Below, one piece after another: positions 22,066 to 33,483 of a stretch of 64,000 nt of DNA; positions within the stretch are counted from its first letter, which is position 1, and each line of letters opens with the position of its first letter. The notes under the pieces are model-generated. The model was not told where the DNA came from and made no database searches. It saw nothing but the letters and a program-made list of their open reading frames with translations. The translations under genes were made by a program, and so were the position numbers. The stretch comes from Thozetella sp. PMI_491 (taxonomy: Eukaryota > Ascomycota > Sordariomycetes > Chaetosphaeriales > Chaetosphaeriaceae), in contig MU270102.1 in NCBI GenBank assembly GCA_021432635.1, forward strand, positions 1 to 64,000, in the 5' to 3' direction.

Positions 22066-23936
22066 CTATCGCAAGAAGACGTCTCGATTAAGGTCATTAA
22101 TCAGTCTCATTCCCTCTGCACGCCAAGTGTCCTTCTCGACCGAGCTAGAAACATTAGCATTATAAAGGTAGTTGCGTGGCACGCCGTCATGCCCATAGTA
22201 TGCAGGAAACTTAGGAATGGGTACTCCCAAAGTCGGAGCCTGGTTTTGCCTCCCCTTCCACATATTAGGATTTCCATTAGCAATGAACGAGATCCAATCC
22301 CCATTCATGAGGCTAGCCAGGTCACTGTATTCTTGCCCGATGCCCTCGAACGGAGGAACCTTGACTGGAGGATAGCCCACGCCGAGTAGATTGTAGAACA
22401 CAAACCCAATCTCCGCATAGTGTGTCGCTCCCTGCAGGGCCGGTGTACCAGCAGGAACGGCATTGAAACGGAAGCAGTAAGTCTCCAGTCCGGCCTTGGC
22501 ATATGTCTCGCAGACCAATCGTCTGTTCGCAATGAACGTCTGGTCGCCTGCGTATGTAGCAGCACGTCGATACTGGAGCCCATATTGTGCGGTCGCCGGC
22601 GGGACCCAATCCTGCGGGAGGTTCTGGAGCACCGCCTCGGTGTTGTTCAGCGGATAGGCGTCCATTATCTGACTTGCTTGGCTGTCGCTCATTCCCGACG
22701 CCACCAGGCTCGCCTTGAACTCGTCGCTCGTATTCAGTCCGCGTGTGTAGAAGGCAGTGCCCTCTTCCGAGTTGCATCCTATCAGAATAGGGACATGGAC
22801 AAACTTCCCAGACGAAAGGGCCTCGCTATTGTATCCCGCGATAAAATCCCCGTCAATGGTCGGGAACCAGGTGCCGCCGAAGCCCATTGCCGTGCTGTTG
22901 ACGACGGCATTGAGCTGGCCATAGGGAGTATTTCGTAGGCACTCAAGCGAGTTCACGGATGAATTACAGCCTACCAGGCCCGCAAGCTTATCATAGGTCG
23001 GCTGAAAGTAGGAAACGGGCCTGGAGGTAGACACCGGTGTTCCGGATTCCATGATAGCACTTCGGAATAGGCCGTCGTCGCGGCCGTTGTACGCGATTAG
23101 GTGAAAGCCCACGGAATAGGCGCCGGCACTCTCACCCCAGATAGTCACCTTATCTGGGTCACCTCCGAAAGCAGCCACGTTCTCCCGAATCCAGTGGAGT
23201 GCTAGGCGCTGGTCGCGGAGCCCCCAGTTCGACTCTCCAGAGCTAGCGACCTCCTTGCTCTGCATGAAGCCCCACACACTCAGCCTATAATTGATGGTGA
23301 TGCCGATGACAGGCGTCCCCATTTCCACAGAGTGCTGGACTGTGAAAGACATGTTGTATCTTTGAGAGGTCCCTTGACCTCCTGTAAAGCCACCGCCGTG
23401 AATATATACCGCGACCGGTAGCTTCTTATCCTGGTGTCTGGAAGGCCTAATCACATTCAGGTAGAGGCAGTCCTAGGCCATAGTTAGCCTCAGTTCAGCA
23501 GACTAGCTCTATCTTGGGTCACCACGCGGAGATAGGCACCCACCTCGCTGAAAGTTACCGGGTCAGCCTAGGACGTCTCCAGTCAGCTAAAACACATTTC
23601 GTTTTGGAGGGAAGGCCGGCAAGTCGCGCTACTTACGCCATAGCCTACGCAAGATGGCGACCATTCCACTGCCTTTCGGGCCCCGCCCCACGAGTCATTC
23701 AATGGGAGCGGGTTCCTGAAGCGGAGCTGGCCTACGGGCGGCTGGGCGAAGGGGATACCCAGGAAGAAGTCCTGGTCGTACTCGACCGAGTGTACCCCTA
23801 TGTATGTACCATTCTTGACCGTCACTTTAGGGGCATGGTTTGAGCCACAATCGATGGTGGGGCTAGCGCAGGTCTCTTGTACTGCATAACTAAGTAGGCT
23901 GGCTATAACAAGCCGCCTTAAATTTAAGGAAACCAT
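22066..23936 (-). CDS. secreted type-B carboxylesterase / lipase-like, with 24-nt microexon
   Basis: Three minus-strand exons (23936-23637, 23567-23544, 23472-22066) give 576 residues. The start ATG begins a clear signal peptide (MVSLNLRRLVIASLLSYAVQ) that ends near the Ser-Pro before a first Cys. The 24 nt middle exon encodes only ADPVTFSE and restores the conserved GYG...SEDCLYLNV region; skipping it keeps frame but breaks the motif. Landmarks: FFLGIPFAQPPVGQLRF, VYIHGGGFTGGQG (oxyanion hole), WGESAGAYS with Ser223, GCNSEEGTAFY (Glu) and ATHYAEIGFVF (His), so the catalytic triad is complete. Extracellular ester hydrolase. Its promoter is shared with the double zinc-cluster regulator at 24533. 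Confidence 0.9.
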
Positions 23937-24532
23937 GACCACCCAACTAGGTAGTGAGCAAGTAACAGACCGTACGGATGAGCTGTGACCCAAGGACCCA
24001 AAGACCAATTTTCTGGGAAAGATCCTAGACGTATTAATACATCTCGGTCGCACCCCGCGGGGACCCCGGGTTTGTTGATTCTATGGGGGGATATGGCGAA
24101 TCGAGTCTCTACTCTTTAGATCCATGAACATTTATCAATTGTGCTGTTCCGATTGGAGGACCACCCTCGCTCGGAACAAGTGGAAACCAAACGTGGTCCC
24201 CTCCCCAAGCTCCGGGCTACCGCTAACGAGGAGCAGTCATAGCTGAAATGAACCCTGCCATGCTCCTAGTGATGTCCAGCTGACCACTTCCTCTCGGGGA
24301 TTTAATTCAAGGACCCAGAGGCTCTATTGGGTCATCAGTGGGCCCTCGATCAAGAGACGACGGAGATGATAGAGACGACGAGTCAGCTATTCAGCCCCTG
24401 CATTGCTGCCCCAGGAAGTGTCTCCAAGCGACGCTAGCAAAGTTGGGGTAGGCGTGGGTGGGGTAAACTGTCTAGCATTCCAACCGATTCTCCGGCATTG
24501 CGTGCTTGGCTTTGCTCTCCCAGACAGAGCAA
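23937..24532. promoter_or_regulatory. divergent promoter of esterase and double-cluster regulator
   Basis: 596 bp between start codons. It contains TCGCTCGGAAC at 24167-24177, identical to the element repeated at 38043-38109, and an inverted partner GTTCCGA at 24146-24152 that forms an 18-bp-spaced dyad with TCGGAAC. This is a possible palindromic site for a zinc-cluster factor. Confidence 0.5.
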
Positions 24533-27500
24533 ATGGGCGATCGTGTCCGGCCCAGTTTCTCTGCTGCAACCCCAGATATGGACTGTCCGAATACGTGGAG
24601 TCCGCCGCCAACAGCAGCGGACCCGGGCGACCCGGAGACCCTGTCTCCGGCAGCCACTCTTCTCAGCCTTTGGCGCCGCAGCCCCAACGGTGGGGAGTCC
24701 CGGCGAAACGCCAGAGGGGCCGTCCATCGGACCAATACCGGCTGTCGCACGTGCAGGTCGCGAAAGGTAGAGCCGCGATGTCCTCAAGCCAAGACACCTT
24801 GCCACTCGCCATTAACGCCGAGTGCTTCATCTGTATGCCCAGTAGTCGAATGGACACATAGCTAACATGCCTGATGTAGGTCAAGTGCGGCGAGCAGAAG
24901 CCCGCATGCGACCAGTGCCGCAAAGCTCGGCGGGTATGTGAATGGTCGGATCCTGGTATGAAAGCAGCGCGATTACCCAGGAGGGCCAACCTGACGGCAT
25001 GTGACGCATGTAAGGAGAAGAAGGTTGGTGGCTCCCCTTGCCCTCTTTCGAGATCCAGTGTGGTGTTACTGATCTGACCTTGTATCCCGGGACCACAGCT
25101 CAAGTGCGTTGGCGATTCCATGTATGCGTGCAAGCGGTGCATCGGCATAGGGATAGAGTGCCTGAGGAGCTCTCAAGGCGATACGCCGAGCGTGTGCAGG
25201 CCGCCCCATCCGGACGTCAGCATCACTACTCCTGGTTCTACCACAACAGTCCCATCCGCTAGCAATTATCCGTCGTCTATATCGCTAGCCAGCGGCACCG
25301 ATGGAGACTGCCGCTCACCCCTTAATAGCCATGACCGCAGGGCGAGAGAGTCCTCGTTACCCTTCCCTACTGAGCCAGGCCGATCGATGCCGCTCGGGGA
25401 ATTGCCAGCAGGCAAGGAGCTCGATGATCTAATACAGCTGTACTTCTCCTCCGTTCACCGTGAGTCCTTACTCGCTGTCATGGCCTTACCTCCTCTGCTA
25501 TGCCGATCTGACTCCTTTCCTCCAGACTTTGGCTATTTCGCGTTCATTCACCGGGGTGCCTTCAACCGCCTCCTTGAGAAGGGTAAATTGCCTCGTGAAC
25601 TGACTTTGATGATGATCGCCAGTGCTTTAAGGTGAGGTTCTCTGGTAATCTCAACTCTCTTTGAATCTTGTCTGACTGCGCCTCCAGGTTCGGCGCCATA
25701 CCCTCCACCTCCAACCTCCGACGAGCAGACGCCTATGCGGATGCGGCAATTGAAGCCACCTTGCCGCGCGTCTTCCAAGGTTTTGGGGCAATCCAGCTCA
25801 TGGTGCGTAGCCACTAGAACTTGATTCTTGGCTTAGCACATGTTAGCGGGCCATACTCCCTCTAAGGCTGGATTGGGGCTGCAACAAGATGGACTAACCT
25901 CTCGAACAGACGCTGTTGTTAGCCCAGCATTACAACCTACACCGTGGCAATTTCACCTCCGCCTGGCTTCTAGGCGCCAACTGTACGAGGTAAGTGGCCG
26001 TATGTCTAGACGGCTGCGTTAATACTTCTTCTTTCTCCTTATTGGAGCCCCACGGCGTCGGATCGGTGTACATGGCGCCTGGAACACGATGTTGACCATC
26101 GCCCACTGTAGAATGATGCAGATGATGTCCTTACAGACTTTCGATCGAACATACCCGGCTTGTCTGGCCTCCAACCTGCGGCTGTCCCCTCTTCTCTCCC
26201 CTGAGGCACTGCGCCGTATTGCATGGGCGACCTTCTATGCCGACTCGATGGTCGACGGCGGCCGGTATGGATTCCACATTGTAGACGAGAGCACGTATCG
26301 TCTCCAGCTCCCGTGCGATGAGGCCAACTTTTTGAGTAATGCGACGGTCGTGACGGAAGCGCTGCTGAGAGACTCGATCGATATTTCCGGTCCACATATC
26401 CCCTCCGACTTCGAGCGCGCACCACTAGACATGTCAGCCTATCTGCTGAGGGCGGCCGCCGCACGTCGCCGCGCCCTACACTTTGCTTTCCGCGCGTCTC
26501 ACAAAGAACAGACGCTGGAGCAGCAGTCAGCTGAGTTGGTTGCCCTCGAAGCACACATCGAAGAAGTGATCCGTGCCTTGCCACGGCCGTTCCACTTCAA
26601 CGGCGACAGCAAGTTCCTCCATCGTGATCGACTTAGCACCTTTATCCTATTACATGTCCTGCATCACAACCTCTTTATCGTTACTAGCCGTGCCGCCCTG
26701 CAGATTTACGCTCGTGACTCTACTATGGCGAATCGTATCCCACAGGTTCGTCGAAAAAGGGTTGCACATGCTCTGCCCATCTCTGGGTTGATCTCAGAAG
26801 GTCTTAAGGCTGGTGTTGTCTTTGATCCCCACATTGGAGTGCAGGCATATGTTGCTCTTGAGAGTAAGTGCTCCCTAATCCCCACCCTCAACTCTTCCCC
26901 CGAGTCGTATATTGATATGGATACTGTTAGTCCTCTTATTCGAACCACTACGCTTGGCTGAGCTAGACCCGGTCTACGATCCCAAAGCCACCGAACTGCT
27001 AGACGCGATGGCCCTTCTTCTAACAGTAATTCGAGATCTCGCGTCTCGCTCCGAGATTATTCACCGGCTAGTCAGTCAGCACCTTCCATCTAATCCTTTC
27101 CTTTTGAAGGGATGAGCACGAATCTAACGGCAGATTAAGCATATCGAAGCTGTCTATAGGCTACTAAAATGCGATTTGTTGCACTTGCTCAACCAGGCAG
27201 ACCTTGCCGCCTTCCGAAGGTGACGTTTCTTCCCTTACTTCTTTTCTCGAATTCTAGTTCTTCTCTCATGTACAAAGTGAATACTGAGACGGTCCACAGT
27301 GAGTATCGGCTTGCAGGGCAAGATGCGGCTGAGTACGACTTTGTCGACTTTCGGTGGGCGAAACTCGAGCGGATACGGCAGGGTGGAAGGTCGTCTCCCC
27401 CTTTGACTCGCGATGAAGCTCTGCTCGAATTCCAGGGGGATACGGAAGAGGCGCTTGACTCCACGACATCTTCCCCGCGGCTCGACGCACAAGACGTCGA

Positions 27501-27783
27501 AAATGTTGATAGGCAGATGCTGGGGCACCCACCGACGTCAGCATCCCCTGGGAGTTCCTCCTTGCCCGACATGCACCTCGAGCCGGCCGTTAGCTTAGTC
27601 GCAGGTTCCCATCAGCAACCATGGTGGGGCTTGCCCAAGACTAAAAACGTCGATGAGGCGTTCTTCCTAGACTGGTCATCGTGGCTACTTAGCGACACGG
27701 AGCAGCTGTTTCCACCCACTGGAGATGACACATCAACTTCTTGGAGTTCCCTGGCCACCCCATACCCCCCTTCCCAGATCTAG
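24533..27783 (+). CDS. transcription factor with two tandem Zn2Cys6 clusters
   Basis: Ten exons give 833 residues in one frame: 24533-24766, 24880-25023, 25099-25459, 25526-25631, 25688-25802, 25910-25989, 26112-26863, 26931-27070, 27134-27219, 27300-27783. Cluster 1: C71-x2-C74-x6-C81-x6-C88-x2-C91-x6-C98. Cluster 2: C119-x2-C122-x6-C129-x7-C137-x2-C140-x6-C147. Both are complete and only 20 residues apart, where most fungal regulators have one. Each is interrupted by a phase-0 intron at the same place, four residues after the second Cys. A Ser/Pro-rich linker is followed by the fungal-specific domain (YFSSVHHFGYFAFIH, WLLGANCTRMMQMMSLQ, ALRRIAWATFYADS). Intron 25460-25525 is 66 nt and stopless, so an unspliced model would gain 22 residues. 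The third-exon donor GTTGGT at 25024 is non-canonical but GT-AG. It is nuclear, and divergent from the secreted esterase. Confidence 0.87.
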
Positions 27784-29361
27784 GCGCCGAAGAACGGTAA
27801 TCAAAGAGGCCGTATTACATCGCATATCAGTAAGAAGCTACGCAACTAGGAGAAAGACAGGTACACTATAGCTTTATATTCACTTCCCCTAAAATATAGG
27901 CCGCTCTCTATCGTTGCTGCCATCTAGCTTGCGCACTAGACGCCTTTACCCACTGTGCTTTCCAAACAGTAAGACAGTGGGTCCAGATTCTGAGGGGCCA
28001 CCACCACTAACGCGAAAAAAAAAACGCGTCTAGAGATCTCCAAAAAAAAAATATCTATAACTAGCTATAGAACAACCGAACAACGCTATATGGACGAGTT
28101 ATATTTGCTATACGATATATGAAGACTATATAAGCTGCATTTGCTATAGTTGCTATACTATCTTCCAGTTGCGTACAAGCTATCCTGACCATACGATCCA
28201 CGAAGGCCATACATGACCGCGTTGGCCATACAATCCACGAGGGCCATGCGATTCACAAGAGTTCCCCAATCTACGTAGTGTACGCCCGCCAGGTAAAAGA
28301 GAGATACATATATATATAGTATGGATCGATAGCCTTTAATGGACTGATTATAGATCTTGCGGTTTTTGGTTTTTTTTTATTTTTTTTTTATTTCAACAAT
28401 ATCTGCGCGGGTCGAGATTGATAGGCGCTGTTGACAGAACTACTATTAGTGGCTCGATAAATCCACAAATCCGATTTAACTGGTTCGTTTAAGACATGAT
28501 GTCGACAGCCTTCAGAGCCACCCCTGGATCGTCCCGCGAGGCTTCACAGGTAATTTTAATTGGTCTTTCAGACGTTTCTAAGAGATCTTACAGCCACTTC
28601 CTTTTTACATATTTTGGCAAGCTCTGGATTAAACCCGAGAAGAACACAGCAAGTCTGGGCTCGAATGTCTTAGGCCCGACATCCAAGGCGCTTGCTTCAT
28701 TTCTGAGATATATTTGCAGATTCTTACTGCCCTGAAAGCCACGCTTGTGGTTAGGCGATTAATACTGCCCTAATATTAATACCTTATGTAACTAAATAAT
28801 CTCCTTTCGGGTGGTCTTCTGCCGATGTATCTAGTCATTAATCAACTTGTGACCCATTGTCGTTTTTAACAAATTCGTCTATCACCTATTTCCCTAAATC
28901 GTCTCCTCTATCTAATCGTGAGAAGAATATCGCTATTTTCCCTCTAGGGCTCACTTTTCCCTTAGGCCCTACAAAATGTGGTAGTAGGTGGTTTTCCTGT
29001 TTCTATTATAAGAGATTGTTGCAGTAGTCGTCGGTTATATCATGCTGAATAACATATATTGTCTTTGGAATCTTTTCACGGAGTTTTACAGTATCGTTAC
29101 TCTCTATAGTATCGGCGAACGTCTTTAGTTTGGTTGCTATCTGCTGCTCTCGATCCAGATGCCAGTCCGCTCTACCCATGATATTACAAATGTCTAGTAG
29201 GGCTTGGTTAATAGTTTTACACATAACACGATTGATATTGAACCTATCCTTATAATGAGAAGTAACGAAGAGTGTGGAACATCTCAGATGTGGAATCCTT
29301 GGCATATTTTGACTGTGTTCAGTCATGTACGTCCCCCGCGATTGGCCCCTGGGCAAGTTGA
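27784..29361. other. AT-rich gene-poor stretch
   Basis: About 1.6 kb, visibly richer in A/T than the flanks, with A runs near 28013-28050, T runs near 28371-28391 and repeated TATA/GCTATA strings near 28060-28330. Frames 28496-28735 (+) and 29006-29356 (-) have no recognisable motif. It may be a decayed (RIP-affected) repeat or transposon remnant; no terminal repeats or transposase were recognised. Confidence 0.5.
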
Positions 29362-32300
29362 CTAGGTATGTTCTGGAGCGGGGTTCTTCTCGTCTTCCGG
29401 CACCTCGTCGTCTGGCACCTCTTCTTCTGGCACTTCGTCTTCTGGCACCTCGTCTTCTGGCACCTCGTCTTCTGGAACTTCATCTTCTGGCATCTCGTCT
29501 TCTGGCACTTCGTCTTCTGGCACCTGCCCCTGGTACTGTCGACTGCCACTGATGCTCTCTGACTGAAAGTCATCCGCCACGAGCTGTATGTTGATTTTGT
29601 CTTCAGATTGAACCCAAATCTTCAAGACGGAGTCAGTATCAGACGGAGCACGAAACCGCCCCTGCTTCGTCATGACTTCGAGAACAGCTTTATCAAAATG
29701 CCAGATATCTTCAGAGCCGCAAATAAACCGCAGGTTGCAGAAACTAGAGATCTTGCTGCCAAAAGCCTTGGTTATTTTGGAAGTCTCTTTGAAGCGGCAT
29801 CGAATATGACCTGATGATATATTAAAGAAGACTCAGCATAGGTTCAAGGCAAGGCTTATCTGGGCCAAAGGTTATCTGACTAGGTAGACCTATACCACAG
29901 TCTCCTTTCAAGTGGCTTACCATATATGATCCAACCTCCCTTTTTGGAAGGCTTGGATGAGGCTTTATCAAAGTAGAAGATGCTCGATATTAGTCGACGA
30001 GTAACCTGGTTAACCCTGTTAAGAAGATTGTTCGTGATAAGCATGTCTCCCAAGAGCACTGAGATGCGAGAATGATCTGCCAGGAGAGATACATCATCGC
30101 CGTTCGGTAGCGGAGAGTCCCTGGAGAACTCTCGACATAGACGAATGTATCTATCCGGCTCCCGATGTGATTTATCCCCAAACGCCTTGCACCACATGGC
30201 TTCCGTGCCCATGCAGTCTTCTGAGTTGTCCGAAGTTATCTGACTCTTGTGACCGCAGCCAATAGAAACAAGAACGTCCGGTGGGCAGCTTAGCATGTGC
30301 GGCCAGAGAGATTGTGCCTCGAGGAGCGTCACCACAGCTGGACAGGCAAAGTCATGCGCGCCGCCCACATGCAAATCATTGCCAGGATTCAGGGTACAGG
30401 GGCCGAAAAAAGGTTGAAATGAAGCAGTCGCCTTCGCTGCTTCGCCAACGGAATAAATCTCAGAATATTCGTGACTTTTTCGATTTTTCTGAGCCGTATT
30501 TTGATTTTGATCTTGATTTGTGTCCGTAGCTTGTCTCCGGTAGTTCGTTAGAATCATCCCGCCCAATCCCTTCCTCGTCGAGGCCACAAAGAGCCGTATC
30601 GGTCCACTTCCAGTTTTAGTTCGTTGCGACTGGGCTTGAACTTAGCTACACTCACTTGTCAAAGCCACGGGGTAATCTCACCAGTGACATGGCCATTGGT
30701 AGTTTCGAGTCCTCGCCGATGGCGTTCTGGATACTCCAGATGAGGTTATGTTGAGAGTAGGGGTACTTAGGGCCCCACAGAAATTCGATGAAGCTCTGCG
30801 GAGATTGTTTTACGAATACCTTGGGAATTAGTTTGCTAAATTCTTTGATGGCCATGGAAATGTGCCACCCTCTGATGCCCAGTCCTAAAGCGTTGATTCC
30901 GCCAATGCCGGCCCCGCCGATCAGGTCGAAACAGTCCTGCACCGGGATTTCTTCACCAAGCCCGTCTTGGATGGCGGCCAAGACAGAGAGTTGCAAGATT
31001 CCTCTGACGCCACCTTCGTCAAGGCTGAGAAGCCTTCGCCCGACGGTATTAGGGAGATTGAGGAACTCAAAGGGTGGGTTAAGCTCCATGCCTCCTCCAG
31101 GGTGTTGATCACAGAGCTTGAAAATAAACACCCTATCGTCGTCATCACTCCTTATACCAATTTCAACCATGCAAGATGAGCAGATCCAGTGGCCGCAAGG
31201 CAGTCTTTCGGTAGGGAAATTTCGCATGCACCAGACGCAGCTAGGGAGCTTCTGCAGATTTACGTCCAACACCAGATCGTGCAAGTCTCTAATGGCCTTC
31301 CTGTGAAGATCCCATAAGCTGGGCAGCTCCGCAGTCTCCAGGCTGCACAGTCCGGCGGCCAGAGCGTAAGCCCATTGCTCAAGAAAATTGTCTTCGAAGT
31401 ATGGATCGAACAGACCGGATCCAAAACGGACCCCACTTGCATCCTGATGGAATCCTTTGCCGCCTTGACCGTGGGCTTTCTTACTGTTGACGCATACTGT
31501 TCTTTCCTCGCTAGAAGAGCCCGGGGACATGTAGCCGCACGGAATAGTCGAATCGGTAAACTCCCGGAGGGCTTTATCAACAGTATCCTCGTAAGAGTCG
31601 TCTCGCATTTCCAGGCTGCCTGGTGAAAAGTTGGAAGTATCACCTCGGAAGATGTGATAGAGAACGCCTGGAAAGTGGTTTCGACGACTGTCCATGGCAA
31701 TGGTTGAGCAAATTAAAGGAACCGCAGCTTCTACGAGTTGCTCAGCGTAAGCTTGGCGATTGGATGTTTTGTTTCCGTGTTTGACCGCCTTGAACGTTGC
31801 CTGCAGGAGCTCGAAAAAGTTGCCCGAGAGCTCGGCTGGAGAGTGGTGAACCGTGAAGAAGGCTTCCATGAAATCGAACGGGGAGGTCATCGACTTGGAG
31901 AAATGGTCGAACGTGAGCTGGTATAAATGGTGCAACTGCTCTGTGGAAAGAAGCATATTGCTCTCTTTCTTATTATTCTGTACGGTCTTCGCTAAGGAGT
32001 CGATTATGGCATGCAATTCTTGAAATTGTGACCTCAGACGTGATACGTTATGGGCAGTCGGAAGCCGAAGGAACTGAACAGCCGCGTAGGAGTTCTCGAG
32101 GATGGCTTTAATGCTGCCGTGTGGCAGATTGAGGTTTGATAGCTCGTTCATACGGTTCCTAATCGTCTCACTTTCGTTCATTAGATATTTGTTCTCCTCG
32201 AGAATCTGTGTCGTGGTCTCATCGGATCCCCATTTTTTAATTCTCGCTGGGTCGCATTGGTTGATCACAACGACGAGTGATGGAAGGGACGACCTGTTGA

Positions 32301-33483
32301 CAGAAGATGTCTCTGCCTTCTGAGACCATCTTACGAGCTTCTCGAGAATCTTGCCTACACTGGTGACGTTTGATTCAGACACGACGTATACGACAACATC
32401 TGAAACGTTATACACGAGCCTTGGGAAGAGCTCCTCCACAGCATTACTGCGGCTAGTATTCGAGTCTGACCAATATAGATTACGGGTCATGAACCTCATC
32501 GTGGCATTGAAGGTATCCTTTGTCCATTTCGTGAGCTTTGATGCATTCTGTCGTACGTGGAGTGGTGCTGCATTTTCCATGTTTTTCATCGATTGTGCCC
32601 TGCTACGTGCGGCGGCTGAGTGATTTGCGGCTTCGAAGCCTTCACAGTCGGCAAAAAGCAAAGGGCTTTGGGGGTTTGTCTTCGCCTCGATTGGGTCGTG
32701 GTAGAGATGGATATCGGATGACGTCGGCAGGGTGGTGATGATGTCCCCGGTTACAGGTACAAGAATACCATCAAGGTCTCGGTCGGTAACTCTGGAGTCC
32801 CACAAGTGGCCTATGAGCACCTCTATCAATGAACTCTTCCCAGCGCTTGTGTTACCGACAAAAGATACCAGGCGAGGGTAGTACGTTATGGGTCCATCCC
32901 CAGATGACCGCTGGACTTTCCTGCGGTGTTCTTCCATGACATCTGCGAATCTTGGGCATTCGTTGAAAGAGAACGGGCTGCCACTGGTGTCGTCGGAGCT
33001 AGACACTGAAACCCAGAGAGTCTCTAAATCACGGCAGTGGCGCTCATATTGCTGGTGGTCTCGATTCTGCTGGTCCTGCTCGACAGCGGTGGGATAGAAT
33101 ACCTGTTCAAGCCGGCGGCTTCACATTGGCGAGAAGTAAGAACAACTGGATTTCTTGACTGCGGTCCTTATTTTACAGACAGGGGAGGCTGTTACTAACC
33201 TAGAATGGACAATCTCTCCCGTTGGTGATCCCCCAGTCAGCTGTTTTCGCTCGTGTCTATAGTCCCCTCGAACGTGGGGGCTCGCCCCTGGCCAACAACT
33301 GTCGCACAAGTAGAGTTTGCATTGGGAACAATACGAGGTCGCTAGTTCTTGTGTATCTTCGGGGCACCAATCGCAGGGGGGCAGTTGATCTGACGAGGCA
33401 GGTTGCTGGCCCGAGGATGATGGCTCAGTAGCCCAAGCCTCCCGCTCGGGGCTTAAATCGAGCGAGGCCTCGATGCCCGACAT
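29362..33483 (-). CDS. B-box-like / P-loop GTPase / RING-like / pseudo-patatin protein
   Basis: Four minus-strand exons (33483-33200, 33118-30656, 30606-29921, 29810-29362) give 1293 residues; introns 81, 49 and 110 nt. Order: B-box-like Cys/His site (37-77: CDWC, YCSQC, CDSC, later H); P-loop GTPase with GNTSAGKSS (183-191), DCEG (252-255) and NQCD (381-384); helical middle; RING-like site (722-764: CVWC, CGHWICSSC, CDQH); patatin domain from about 790; and an acidic PEDE repeat tail. The patatin fold is recognisable (LSLDEGGVRGI, FDLIGGAGIGGINALGLG, VGEAAKATASFQPFF, DVLVSIGCG). However, the oxyanion DGGGxR reads DEGGVR, the nucleophile GTSxGG reads GAGIGG (Gly832 for Ser), and the DGG/DGA acid reads VGGA (residue 996). 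It is therefore very probably not a phospholipase. The architecture recalls fungal NLR-like proteins with a patatin effector, with a GTPase instead of NB-ARC; such a role is inference. The frame is open and splice sites are good, so it is not an obvious pseudogene. Confidence 0.82.
29390..29524 (-). repeat. in-frame 15-bp minisatellite (PEDEV repeats)
   Basis: About nine tandem 15-bp units encode Pro-Glu-Asp-Glu-Val/Met near the C-terminus of the pseudo-patatin protein. Units differ by a few substitutions (EEE, DDE variants). As 15 is a multiple of three, unit gain or loss keeps frame; length is likely to vary among strains. On the plus strand it reads as CTCGTCTTCTGGCAC repeats. Confidence 0.85.

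Noticed and set aside
26039-26584. minus-strand frame of 181 residues rich in Arg
   Set aside because: Antisense of exon 7 of the zinc-cluster regulator.
12956-27783. secondary-metabolite gene cluster
   Set aside because: No PKS, NRPS, terpene synthase or other backbone enzyme; the genes fit catabolism and transport.
29006-29356. minus-strand frame of up to 116 residues just downstream of the pseudo-patatin gene
   Set aside because: Lies in AT-rich DNA, no recognisable domain, and the preceding gene has its own stop; could be a relic but cannot be supported.
27784-29361. intact transposable element in the AT-rich stretch
   Set aside because: No terminal repeats, target-site duplication or transposase/reverse-transcriptase motifs were recognised.
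29390-29524. regularly spaced repeats resembling a CRISPR array
   Set aside because: Contiguous 15-bp in-frame units with no spacers, in a eukaryotic coding exon.
29362-29562. plus-strand frame of repeated Phe-Trp-His/Leu-Val-Phe
   Set aside because: It is the reverse reading of the 15-bp PEDEV minisatellite in the minus-strand gene.
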